Shown: one piece after another, positions 1 to 8,248 of the stretch
Numbering within the stretch: position 1 is the first letter of the stretch
Layout: the number at the start of each line of letters is the position of its first letter
NCBI GenBank assembly: GCA_030447685.1
Contig: JAUJOK010000010.1
Location: forward strand, 77,304 to 122,093
Length of the DNA stretch: 44,790 nt
Source: Armatimonadaceae bacterium
Lineage (GTDB): Bacteria; Armatimonadota; Armatimonadia; Armatimonadales; Armatimonadaceae
Reading direction: 5' to 3'
Notes under the pieces: model-generated
What the model saw: only the letters and a program-made list of their open reading frames with translations
Told to the model about the DNA's origin: nothing
Databases searched by the model: none
Program-made: the position numbers and the translations under genes

Positions 1-267
1 CGCGGCTCAGCCCTCGATAACGCGCTGTATCTGTCGCCTATTTCTGCTGCAATCGAAGTCGGCGAACCCGATTGGTGGAGAAACGACCCGAACCGAAAGC
101 TCGCGCTGTGGGGTGGTCGGACGCCGTTTTATGTGATTACTTCCTGCCTGTACGGCGGGATGGGCGTCGCACTGCTGTATGCCGCCGGTTCCCTTCATGC
201 TTCCCGCCGCCGCAGACGTGAAAGCAGCGCCCCTGCCACCCCGGCAGCCGCCGTACCTACGACGTAA
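1..267 (+). CDS. C-terminal part of a membrane protein (5' end outside window)
   Basis: The frame is open from base 1 to a TAA at 265-267, giving 88 residues. A hydrophobic stretch near residues 47-65 (FYVITSCLYGGMGVALLYAA) looks like a final transmembrane helix. It is followed by an Arg-rich, Ser/Ala/Pro-rich tail ending PTT, as expected for a cytoplasmic C-terminus under the positive-inside rule. The Trp/Pro/Asn-rich loop before the helix resembles the end of ABC-2-type permeases, but that is only an impression. The stop overlaps the end of the convergent GHMP kinase gene by 11 bases, so the two genes share their tails. Function is not assigned. Confidence 0.55.
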   Translation, partial: RGSALDNALYLSPISAAIEVGEPDWWRNDPNRKLALWGGRTPFYVITSCLYGGMGVALLYAAGSLHASRRRRRESSAPATPAAAVPTT

Positions 268-1249
268 ACGAGACGCTCAGTCCTTCACTTGGGCGCGGGA
301 TCAGGATACGGTCTGCCCCGGCCTGTTTGAGCGCCTCGGCAGTTCGTTCCGGCTCCAGGGTCAGGGCCAGGATTGTGCCGCCATGGCCCGCGCCCGCCAG
401 TTTCCCGGCAAGCGCGCCGTTTTCCCGCGCCACCGCGATCAGCCGGTCGTTCACCTCGCCGGACGTCCCCAGGTCGTGCTGTATCTGCTGGTTTTCATTC
501 ATCGCATCCGCCAGACATCCCCAGTCTCCCGTCAGAAGCGCTTCCTTGCCGAAGCGGGCAAGATTCTGAATGCGTTCGTAGCCGCTTCGCACCTGCGGGT
601 CGCCCTCCAGCCAGCGTTCCCGAACCGACTTGTGGACCGTGCCGGAATGGTGTTTCACACCGGTATGCGCCAACAGGATTGGCAGGGACAGCATCTGCGC
701 GGCCAGTGGCTCCACGGTGGCATAAGGCATCTCGGTCGGTTTTAATTCCGAGCGCTTATCCCGAAAGTCCATATAGTTCAGACCCCCGAACACCGCCATG
801 TACTGGTCTTGAAAGCCGCAGACCACGCCCATGATCTCGTACTCGATATTGCGGATCGCCTCCGCCATGGCGTGTGGATGCAGGCTCAGTCCCAGTTCAT
901 GCGCTACCGCGCCGAAAACCGCCGCCACCAGTGCCGTGGAACCCGCCAGACCCGCCTGCATCGGTATCTGCGTGGAGGTTTTTAGATGGAAGGCGTTTTT
1001 GTCGGGACGCACATCCAGCCCCTTCAGAACGGCTTTTGCCAGATCAAGCCGGTCGCCGCGCGGGGCCAGGTCGGCCTCGGTTTTTATCTCCTGCCGCTCT
1101 CCGTTATCGGCCTCGACAATCAGGCTTGCCGCCTCGTGTATCTCGCAGCGGGCGCGCTCCTGCGTGGAGCAGGAGATGACCGAGCCGCCGTACATATCGG
1201 TCGGATTACCCAGAATGCCGCAGCGTCCGGGCGCGGTAGAAACGATCAC
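257..1249 (-). CDS. GHMP-family sugar kinase (glucuronokinase-like)
   Basis: Predicted 330-residue cytoplasmic kinase that transfers phosphate from ATP to a sugar or sugar acid. All three GHMP motifs are visible: the N-terminal substrate motif PGRCGILGNPTDMYGG, the ATP-binding motif PMQAGLAGSTALVAA near residue 100, and the C-terminal motif GKLAGAGHGGTILAL near residue 285. The GILGNPTDMYGG form is most like glucuronokinases and heptose/glucuronate kinases rather than mevalonate or homoserine kinases; this is family knowledge, and the substrate is not proven. The frame extends to a TTG at 1264, but I chose the GTG at 1249 because GGAGG (1258-1262) lies 8 bases upstream and this start puts the first beta strand (IVSTAPG) at the N-terminus. 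No sugar-pathway partner is adjacent. A divergent Fic gene lies upstream. Confidence 0.8.
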   Translation of the reverse strand: MIVSTAPGRCGILGNPTDMYGGSVISCSTQERARCEIHEAASLIVEADNGERQEIKTEADLAPRGDRLDLAKAVLKGLDVRPDKNAFHLKTSTQIPMQAGLAGSTALVAAVFGAVAHELGLSLHPHAMAEAIRNIEYEIMGVVCGFQDQYMAVFGGLNYMDFRDKRSELKPTEMPYATVEPLAAQMLSLPILLAHTGVKHHSGTVHKSVRERWLEGDPQVRSGYERIQNLARFGKEALLTGDWGCLADAMNENQQIQHDLGTSGEVNDRLIAVARENGALAGKLAGAGHGGTILALTLEPERTAEALKQAGADRILIPRPSEGLSVSFTS

Positions 1250-1257
1250 GAAAGAAG

Positions 1258-1262
1258 CCTCC
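1258..1262 (-). promoter_or_regulatory. Shine-Dalgarno GGAGG that sets the GHMP kinase start
   Basis: GGAGG on the minus strand lies 8 bases before GTG 1249. It overlaps the alternative TTG codon at 1262-1264, so the longer reading is unlikely. Confidence 0.6.
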
Positions 1263-1343
1263 AATGGCAGGGAACTAATATGGCCTCACCGTTCGACGTG
1301 AGCCAGGGGCTTTCCTGCGTCCGCCACATCAGGATGATTGGCT

Positions 1344-1426
1344 TTGACAACCCCTGTATACATGGGTTAGTATAATTTAGGCATGTATACTGGACTAATG
1401 ACTATTGTTAGTCCAATTTAGTATAC
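1344..1426 (+). promoter_or_regulatory. Promoter with nested palindromic operator before the Fic gene
   Basis: This AT-rich island stands out from GC-rich surroundings. It holds a perfect TATAAT (1371-1376) with TTGACA at 1344-1349; the 21-base spacing is too long for an ideal promoter. Three interleaved dyads surround the -10: GTATACAT/ATGTATAC (1356-1363 and 1383-1390), TGGACTAA/TTAGTCCA (1391-1398 and 1408-1415), and a further GTATAC at 1421-1426. The first dyad brackets the TATAAT, so a bound repressor would block RNA polymerase. The downstream Fic protein ends in a winged helix, so autoregulation is a natural inference. Confidence 0.6.
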
Positions 1427-1451
1427 TAACGGTTCACGGGCAAGGTCGCTG

Positions 1452-1457
1452 AAGGAG
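1452..1457 (+). promoter_or_regulatory. Shine-Dalgarno AAGGAG that sets the Fic GTG start
   Basis: AAGGAG ends 8 bases before GTG 1466. The nearby ATG at 1464 runs straight into TGA and cannot be the start. Confidence 0.55.
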
Positions 1458-1465
1458 CAGGTAAT

Positions 1466-2629
1466 GTGAAAAGAGGATTACAGGGGCATTTCGTCCAGCG
1501 TCGCATACCGGGGGAGTCCTTTCGAGCATACATACCGCGCGATCTGCCGCCGGAACCACCTTTGACACTGGATTCCGATCTTTATGATGTGTTGGAACGA
1601 GCCAACCGCGCCCTGGGCCGGGTGGGTGGCATGTCGATGCTCCTGCCCGACATCTCGCTCTTCTTTATCTTTACGTCCGTAAGGAAGCGGTGCTTTCTTC
1701 ACAGATCGAAGGCACGCAGTCTTCTCTTTTCTGATCTCTTGCTTTTGAAAGTAACGAGATACCGGGTGTTCCGCTGAACGATGTGCGGGAAGTCTCGAAC
1801 TACGTTGCCGCCCTGTATTACGGCCTGGATCGTATTCGAGAGGACTTTCCCCCTATCCTCCCGTCTGATGCGGGAAATGCACAACGTTCTTCTTGCGGAG
1901 GGGCGGGGGCAGGAGCAGCAGCCGGGTGAGTTCCGCCGCAGCCAGAATTGATCGGCGGCACACGACCGGGAAACGCAGCCTTCGTGCCGCCGCCGCACGA
2001 GGAAGTGGGGGCCGTGCATTGCCGCCCTGGAAAAGTTCCTGCACGACACGGAGGAACGGACGCCGACACTTATTAAAGCCGCGCTCATGCATGTGCAGTT
2101 TGAAACTATTCATCCTTTTCTGGATGGTAATGGTCGCCTCGGACGATTGCTGATTACCCTGCTGCTCTGCTATGAAAAGGCTCTGCGTGAACCGCTCCTG
2201 TATCTGAGCTATTACTTCAAGATGCATCGCCAGACCTATTATGATCTATTGCAGCAAGCGCGCGAGGAAGGGGATTGGGAAGCGTGGTTGTGGTTCTTTC
2301 TGGAAGGTGTCGAGGCTACTGCGGATCAGGCAGCCCAAACTGCTCAGCACATTCTCCAGCTTTTCGACGCGGACAGGAAGAAAATCGAAGGGTTGGGACG
2401 AGCTTGAACCATGCTTCGCGTTCACCATTGGATGCAAAAAAATCCCCTGGTTTCCATCGGGTCAGCGACGATGGCTCTGAATTTGACAAAATCCACGGTT
2501 ATCAGTTCGCTGGAGCGTTTACGGGAACTTCACATAGTTCGGGAAGTCACCGGGAGGCAGCGCAATCGCATCTTCGCGTATGACGAGTACCTTGCAATAC
2601 TCACGGAGGGAACGGAGAGAATCTCATAG
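1466..2629 (+). pseudogene. Fic-family AMP transferase with winged-helix C-terminus, frame broken
   Basis: Fic proteins transfer AMP from ATP to target hydroxyl groups. Pieced across frames, the gene encodes a Fic_N region (PRDLPPEPPLTLDSDLYDVL), the inhibitory motif SSQIEGTQ near 1695-1720 (class II layout, motif N-terminal to the Fic core), the catalytic motif HPFLDGNGRLGR at about 2108-2143, and a C-terminal winged helix near 2430-2625 (IGSATMALNLTKSTVISSL). Catalytic His, the GNGR loop and the inhibitory Glu are all present. The frame changes near 1682, 1725, 1850, 1950, 2030 and 2405, often beside homopolymer runs. Intact motifs across so many breaks suggest read errors or very recent decay. 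The upstream palindromes suggest repression, possibly by its own winged helix. Confidence 0.75.
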
Positions 2630-2738
2630 GCGGTAAGCCAACCGGTTGCCCCCGGCAGCAGCGTGGCGGCTTCTTCCAGAGGCGCGCTGGCATGGCATCC
2701 GGTGTCAGGCAGAACAGCTGATCTATACCGTGCTCTTT

Positions 2739-3482
2739 TTACAGCCCCGCGTTTCGGGCGACTTTGCCCGGTCCGGCTTGGGCGACCGGCTTAACAACCA
2801 GTTCATCGATGTTGACGTGCCAGGGGCGCGTGGCCACCCAGAGGACGCAGTCGGCGATGTCTTCGGCGGTGAGCGGCGTCAGGCCCTCGTAAACCCCTTT
2901 AGCCCGCTCGGCGTCGCCGTGGAAACGCACCTCGCTGAACTCAGTTTCGACCATACCGGGCGCGAGGTCAGTAACACGGACAGGCGTGCCGTTCAGTTCT
3001 ATGCGTAACGTTTCCGTAACGGCGCGGGCGGCGTGCTTGGCGGCGGTATAGCCCGCGCCGCCGGAATAGACGTCGCGCCCGGCAATTGAGGTGATGTTGA
3101 CGATATGGCCCCGGCCTTCCAGGAGATTGGGCAGCAGGGCGCGTGTGACACGCATCAGCCCCAGGACGTTGGTGCGGTACATCGTCTCCCAGTCCTCGTC
3201 CCGCGCCTCCGCTATCGGTTCCAAACCCAGTGCGCCGCCGGCATTGTTTACCAGCAGGTGCAGCGCGGGGGGGACGGCGGCGCAGAACGCCGTCACGGAG
3301 GCCGGGTCACCGACATCCAGCGTACGCGCCTCCCCGCCGGTCTCGGCGGCCAGCGCCTCCAGCCTCTCTATGCGCCGCGCCCCGACGATCACGCGATACC
3401 CTGCTGCGGCCAGCGCCCGCGCGGTCGCCGCGCCGATACCGCTGCTGGCTCCCGTCACCACGGCGATTTTCTGCTCTGCCAT
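2739..3482 (-). CDS. Short-chain dehydrogenase/reductase (YdfG-like)
   Basis: A 247-residue NAD(P)H-dependent oxidoreductase of the classical SDR family. Visible motifs are the cofactor loop TGASSGIG (residues 10-17), NNAG near 79, catalytic Ser in ITSIAG, and the Tyr/Lys pair in GYTAAK. The PGMVETEFS segment after the active site is typical of YdfG-type 3-hydroxy acid or serine dehydrogenases, so a beta-hydroxy acid or small aldehyde substrate is plausible but not shown. GARR after the second strand suggests NADP preference. It lies 20 bases downstream of the aldo-keto reductase gene on the same strand, so the two oxidoreductases are probably co-transcribed. The SD is GAGGGAAA about 11 bases before the ATG. 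Confidence 0.85.
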   Translation of the reverse strand: MAEQKIAVVTGASSGIGAATARALAAAGYRVIVGARRIERLEALAAETGGEARTLDVGDPASVTAFCAAVPPALHLLVNNAGGALGLEPIAEARDEDWETMYRTNVLGLMRVTRALLPNLLEGRGHIVNITSIAGRDVYSGGAGYTAAKHAARAVTETLRIELNGTPVRVTDLAPGMVETEFSEVRFHGDAERAKGVYEGLTPLTAEDIADCVLWVATRPWHVNIDELVVKPVAQAGPGKVARNAGL

Positions 3483-3502
3483 AACTCTGCTGTTTTCCCT
3501 CC

Positions 3503-4441
3503 TCAGTTGCCGGAAACGGAGTCTACGTTTTGAAACAGGTCGCGGAGCCGCTGCGTGATCGGTTCCGGCAGGGGGGACGGGTCAGCGCCGCCGCGTTTTC
3601 TTCCAGATGGGCGACATTTCCCGTTCCCGACAGCACCACATGGATTCCCTGCTCATACCGGCAGAACCGGTAGGCGGCATCCGTGATACTGGCCCCGACT
3701 CCGTTCTGCGCGAGAAAGCCCAATGGGTCGTCGGGGTCAAATGCGTTCCGGTCAATCAGGCCCTGCGCGGCCAGATCGCCCATCAGCGTTTTCAGCGCAT
3801 CGGGGTTGCTCAGCGCGCGGCGCACCGCGAACATATCCAGAACGCCGATGTTCTTTTCACGGCTTTTCGTCAGTACCCGCTCGCGCGCCGATTGGTTCAG
3901 CAGGTTGAACCCGACCATGATAACCTGCCAGTAATCGTCTTCCAGAGCGCGCACGAGCATACGGTGCTGTGGGTCCGGACCGAAGGCTTCGGTGATGCCG
4001 ACAAAGCGGATTTTCCCCTCCGTCCGCAGTTCCTCCAGCGCCGGGAAAAAGTTCGGACGCGGCATAGTCGTAATCGTCCGCGCGAACACCGTGCAGGTGC
4101 AGTATGTCCACGTACTCCACGCCGAGCCGCTCCAGGCAGCCATGGGCGCGCTCTTTTATCTCCGCCGCCGTCGCCCGCGCCTCTTCCCGCGCGGCGACAC
4201 CTTCGTGGACAGCACGATCTGTTCGCGCGGCTTCCTTTATCCCTTTGCCCACCGCCACCTCGGTGCCGTAGGCTTCCGCCGTATCAATAAAGTTGATGCC
4301 CAGGTCAAGGGCGCGGCGCACGATCTGTACCGCGTCCTGCTCGGTTTTGCCCGTACCCAGGCCCAGTCGGCTGTGCCCGCCGCAGCCCAGCCCCATCACG
4401 CTGACCGTCAGGCCAGTCGCACCCAGAGTGGTATAGTCCAT
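3503..4441 (-). pseudogene. Aldo/keto reductase, frame broken
   Basis: NADPH-dependent reductase of the aldo/keto reductase superfamily, close to 305 residues when joined, the family length. The N-terminus MDYTTLGATGLTVSVMGLGC is typical; the catalytic Asp and Tyr are seen in DTAEAYG and the His in ILHLHG. The frame changes around 4200-4230 (a lost and then regained base), near 4065, and at a C run near 3575; restoring the last one gives a sensible C-terminus LRDLFQNVDSVSGN ending at 3503. The homopolymer position of that break points to sequencing error. SD AAGGA precedes the ATG. It heads a probable two-gene unit with the SDR gene. Confidence 0.75.
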
Positions 4442-5513
4442 ATTATTCCTTCAGCCCGCCTTTTCCGAGAGACAGAATGTCCCTCGCTCGTGAGCCTGTG
4501 GCTAACCGTCCTCACGGACGGGAACACTATCCTTGCGTGAGCCAACTTCTGATGACTCCTGCCATGTGTTGAGGATACCGGGAGGAAGCAAGGGTTGGCA
4601 AGGGGGTATTTTATGTACTCCAGGGACTTACTTGAGGAATTTGTTGTCGCGATGCCAAGCCAATGCTGCCTGCGCCGGGGCATGAACGGCATCTGAAGGA
4701 AGCTGAATGGCCTTTCCTGCCATGGCGTAACCCAAACCGTTTAGTAGGTGTGGTGAAATAAGAATTTTGTAATCGTCAGATATTCCGAACCATCCAGCGT
4801 CAAAACCCCAATGATGGTTTTTGCACAAAGCTATACCGTTGCGTGGGTGATCGTAATGGAACTCGCTGAACGGCAGAATATGCGCGGCATCCACTATTCC
4901 GCCGCTCTGTTCCGTGTGAACCGCCAAGCCACAAACAGCACAGGCATTGTTGTACATCGTCTTGACGACACGGGGAAACAGAGCGTGACGAATGTAATAG
5001 CCGTTATCACCGCTGTTTTCGCGGAGCTTTCTAATCCGAAACTTACTTTGTGCCTCAGCCTTGAGCTTTTCCGCCTCATAATCGAGCAGGTTATGCGTGT
5101 TTGGTCGGGAAACGGTAGTTGGTGGCAGACCAAAGTACGATTGAAGCAGGTGCGCCCAGAGCGCGTTAACGGCACTTGGTTCCTGCAAAAGCTGCCATAG
5201 GTCCTGTGACAAAAATATGCCGTCGAAATCATGGCTGAGTTGCAACAGCGAATACGGTTTGTCTTCGGGCCTGACTTCCTCACCGTTTCTTCGAAAATGC
5301 CAGAATCCATCTTGATACAAATACCGGAACGGGATGTTCATGCGCTCGATCCAGTAATCCGAAGTAACAAGCGCCTGCCAGTAGTGTCGAAAGGAGGCAA
5401 CTAATTCCGGCGTAATGGTGATGAGATTATCTTGGTAGGCTCCATTCTGAATCTCATCAAGAACAGCGAGGAGCAAAATCGGCTTGTGCGGTGCGATTCC
5501 GTGTTCTTTACTA

Positions 5514-5534
5514 CAAGCAGTTTCAAAAGTTCTT
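5514..5534 (+). repeat. Left terminal inverted repeat of the IS
   Basis: CAAGCAGTTTCAAAAGT and the next four bases match the reverse complement of 6336-6356 at 18 of 21 positions. Confidence 0.85.
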
Positions 5535-5547
5535 GTAGAATGAAGGC

Positions 5548-6347
5548 GTGACAGGAACACGCTTAACCGATGACCAATGGGAGCGCATTGCTGCGCTTCT
5601 GCCGCCCAAGAAGACGATGGGGCGGCCTCGCGCTGATGACCGCAGAACGCTGGAGGCGATTCTCTTTGTTCTGCGCACGGGCTGCCGCTGGAAAGACCTG
5701 CCCACAGAGCTGGGTTCTGCCACCACCGCCTGGCGGCGGCTCAAGCAGTGGGAAGAAGTAGGCGTCTGGGAAAGCCTGTGGCGGGCAGTTCTATCGAGTT
5801 TGGATGCACAGGGCAAGTTAGAGTGGGCACAGGCGTTTCTGGATGGTTCCTTTGTCCCGGCTAAAAGGGGGGAGTAGCCGTCGGCAAGACCAAGCGCGGT
5901 AAGGGCACTAAGATGATGCTTGTCACTGAGGGCAGCGGCATTCCCATCGGCCTCTTGATTGAAAGCGCCACCCCGCACGAGGTAAAGCTTGCCGAGGCGA
6001 CGCTGCGAACCGTAAATGTGCCGCAGAGACGCGGCAGACCCAGGACACGTCCCAAGGAACTGGTGGCCGACAAAGCCTATGACAGCCGAAAGTTTCGTAG
6101 CGGGCTCAGGAAGCGCGGCATCAAGGCGACGATCCCGCACTTCGAGCGACGACAAAGGAAGAAGCCCAAGCGCGGCAGGCCCTTTGCACCAGTGGGAATC
6201 GGTTACAAGAGCCGCTGGAAAATCGAGAGAACCTTTGCTCATTTGCAGAACTTTCGGCGGTTGTTGGTGCGCCATGAACGGAATGCCCAGGTATTCCGAG
6301 GCTTCTGCCTCATTGCTTGCCTTCTCATAGCTCTAAGGCACTTTTGA
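5548..6347 (+). CDS. IS5-family DDE transposase, two frames joined by -1 frameshift
   Basis: Frame one (5548-5877) gives the N-terminal DUF4096-type helix-turn-helix domain (LTDDQWERIAALLPP) and the first catalytic Asp in FLDGSF. Frame two, entered by moving back one base in the A4G6 run at 5863-5872, reads AKKGGVAVGKTKRGKGTK and continues to 6347 with the second Asp (VADKAYDS) and the catalytic Glu (KSRWKIERTFAHL). Joined length is about 265 residues, normal for the group. The A/G run is a plausible slippage site, so the break may be programmed frameshifting as known in IS427-type elements, although a single base-count error would look the same. The start is GTG 5548 with AAGG just upstream. 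Confidence 0.85.
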
Positions 6348-6356
6348 AACTACTTG
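6336..6356 (-). repeat. Right terminal inverted repeat of the IS
   Basis: Mirror of the left repeat with 3 mismatches in 21 positions; the outermost bases CTTG are followed by the TA duplication. Confidence 0.85.
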
Positions 6357-6417
6357 TAACCTTGCGATTCAGGTTAGCAAAGACGCCGAGGTATTTGTCA
6401 AGAACATTCGGGTTCAT

Positions 6418-6827
6418 CGGGATTCACATAACTCTGCAAGCTCATAGTTCAGGGGGACGTCGAACCACAGTAGTTCCGAGGCTGGCCCCTATAAAGTAGG
6501 ATGAAATGGCAACGTCAGTGGGGAGAGATTAGCTAATGTGGTCACTGGTTTTATTGAAGCACTCGTTGTTGTGTATGGAAACCTTCTGGTTGATATATGA
6601 GGAACGAAAAAAGAACCTGGGTCGTTCCCGCCATATAGATGGGTGGGGGCGGGGTTACAGGCCCAACTTGCGTATCGCTTCCAGTGTCATGTACAGATGC
6701 AGGCGCTCATCCGCGAGAGGGTGAAAGCAGAATTTCGTGTTAGAACGCCCGCGCTCCTTCATCCAGCGCCACCACCTCCACGGGAAAAACCTATCTTCTG
6801 AAACACCTGATACTGATGGTTCAATCC
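6418..6827. other. Intergenic region; one possible small ORF on the minus strand
   Basis: No convincing gene between the split HNH gene and lpxK. A minus-strand frame at 6655-6762 encodes 35 residues starting MKERGRSNTKFCFHPL and ending EAIRKLGL; it looks protein-like and could be the remnant of a longer gene, but no family was recognised and no ribosome site is clear. Confidence 0.3.
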
Positions 6828-8248
6828 TCATGAATCGTGTGGTGGGTCGGGGTTGCCATTGCGGCGCGTTGGCCGGGGACGGTGCCCGTTGGGGCGCGGG
6901 TTGTCATGCCGGGAAGGCAGGGGGACCCGCGCTCGTTTCATCTCCGCCGCCGAAACGGGTTCGCTGGGAGGAAGCAAAGGGTCTGGCTCCTTTATCTCCG
7001 CTGGTTTCGCTTCTTCCGTTTCGACCTCGGTTAGTTCGTTTTTTACCTCGGTCGCTTCCGGCGGACTGACGCGGGGCGCAGGCGGCGGCGCAGCAGCAGT
7101 GGTGGGCATACCTTCCGTCGCAGGCTTGTGCATTTCCTGAAGCGTTTTCCGAAGCGCGGCCTCGAAGCGGGACGGGTCATCCAGTTCCATGCCGACGCGC
7201 AGGGCGTACAGGGGCGGCGCTTGGCGCGGCCAGTGGAGCGCGACTTTCACCAGGTCTTTTTCCGTGGTGATAGCGGCCTCGCAGCGGATACGCGCCAGGG
7301 CCGCGACCTCCTGAGACGTGTAGGCGTGGTGGTCGCCGAAGTCGCGCCGGTGCAGGATGCGCACACCCAGAGCTTTCGCCGTGCTGACGAACGAATCGCT
7401 GTCAGCGATACCGGCGAAAAGCAGAATCTGCTGATTTTTGAGCGTGTCCAGCGGCAGCAGCGCGCCGTCGCTGGCGCGCACCCAGCCCAGCGGCGCATGG
7501 ATCGCGGTGAAGACGGCGGCGCGCGGCGCAAGGCGCTTGACACGCGCCTGGGTGGCGTGCAGAACGAGGGGTCTACCCGGTCGGCCCGTGTCAAAACGAC
7601 GATTCCGGCGCGTTTGAGATGCGACGGCGGCTCGCGCAGGCCGCGCGGCAAGACATAGCCGTTGTCGAAGGGGCGGCGGGCGTCCAGAAGAACGATGTCC
7701 AGATCACGGTGCAGCTGCCAGAACTGAAGCGCGTCATCCAGAACGACAACGTCCGGCTGGAATCGCTCGATAGCCATCTGCCCGCTGAGCCGCCGATCTT
7801 TGCCGACGAAGATGGGGACGCCGGGGAGCAGCCAGGCCAGCAGGGCCGGTTCATCTCCCGCCTCTTCGGGCCGGAGCAGAAGATGATCGCCATCGGTGAC
7901 GATGCGCGGCCTGCCGTGATCCTTGCCCCTGCCGCCGTAGCCGCGCGACAAAAGCACGACGCGCCGTCCGCTGTCTTGCAGTGTCTGCGCCACCAGGGCG
8001 GCCATCGGAGTTTTGCCGGTGCCGCCTGAGGTCAGATTACCGATGGCGATGGTGGGCACGGGCTGTTTTTCCGCCGACATCAGCCGGTGCCGATGGCGCG
8101 TGCCGGTATGGTAGGGAAGCAGGTACGCTTCCAATCCGATGCGGTGCATCCAGGCAGCCCCGGTGAGCAGACCGCGCAGCAGCGTCGCCCCGATACCCTT
8201 GTCCTGCCCGTGCAGCACGTTTTCCACGAACCCGCTCTGGGAACTCAT
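6828..8248 (-). CDS. lpxK: Tetraacyldisaccharide 4'-kinase LpxK (one frameshift, long acidic tail)
   Basis: LpxK phosphorylates the 4' position of the lipid A disaccharide at the inner face of the cytoplasmic membrane. The family P-loop GNLTSGGTGKTP sits at about residues 70-81, followed by SRGYGG, the conserved segment DEPALLAW, and VVVLDDALQFWQL. One base is missing near 7573: downstream the other frame continues smoothly through WVRASDGALLPLDTL and TEKDLVKV to the stop. After the LpxK fold the protein has about 100 extra residues rich in Pro, Glu and Ala, ending in an Arg/Pro/Asn-rich tail, which LpxK does not normally have. The start at 8248 overlaps the waaA stop (ATGA), so translation is probably coupled. 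Last gene of the tsaD-waaA-lpxK unit. Confidence 0.85.

Larger units (their letters stand above)
5514..6356 (+). mobile_element. IS5-family insertion sequence (IS427-like), 843 bp
   Basis: Element bounded by near-perfect terminal inverted repeats and flanked by a TA duplication (5512-5513 and 6357-6358). It carries one DDE transposase in two overlapping frames. A length near 0.85 kb, a TA target and a two-frame transposase fit the IS427 group of IS5 as known from the family. The TA choice is supported independently because it restores the host HNH reading frame. Confidence 0.85.
4628..6417 (-). pseudogene. HNH endonuclease gene split by an IS5-family element
   Basis: The main part (4628-5511) encodes a putative restriction-type HNH nuclease: an N-terminal APHKPILLLAVLDEI segment typical of this family, then a Cys/His-bearing HNH core (VCGLAVHTEQSGG, DAAHILPFSEF, HPRNGIALCKNHHWGFDAGW). 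The missing N-terminus lies beyond the insertion at 6357-6417 and reads MNPNVLDKYLGVFANLNRKV. Removing the element and one TA copy rejoins the halves in frame as ...NRKV-SKEHGIAPHKP..., which shows this was one gene. The left IS end now offers a substitute ATG at 5560, so a shortened protein with about 17 foreign residues might still be made. No methylase partner is adjacent. Confidence 0.85.

Noticed and set aside
1344..1376. TTGACA/TATAAT pair as an ordinary strong sigma-70 promoter
   Set aside because: Spacing is 21 bases, too long; only the -10 and the palindromes are credible.
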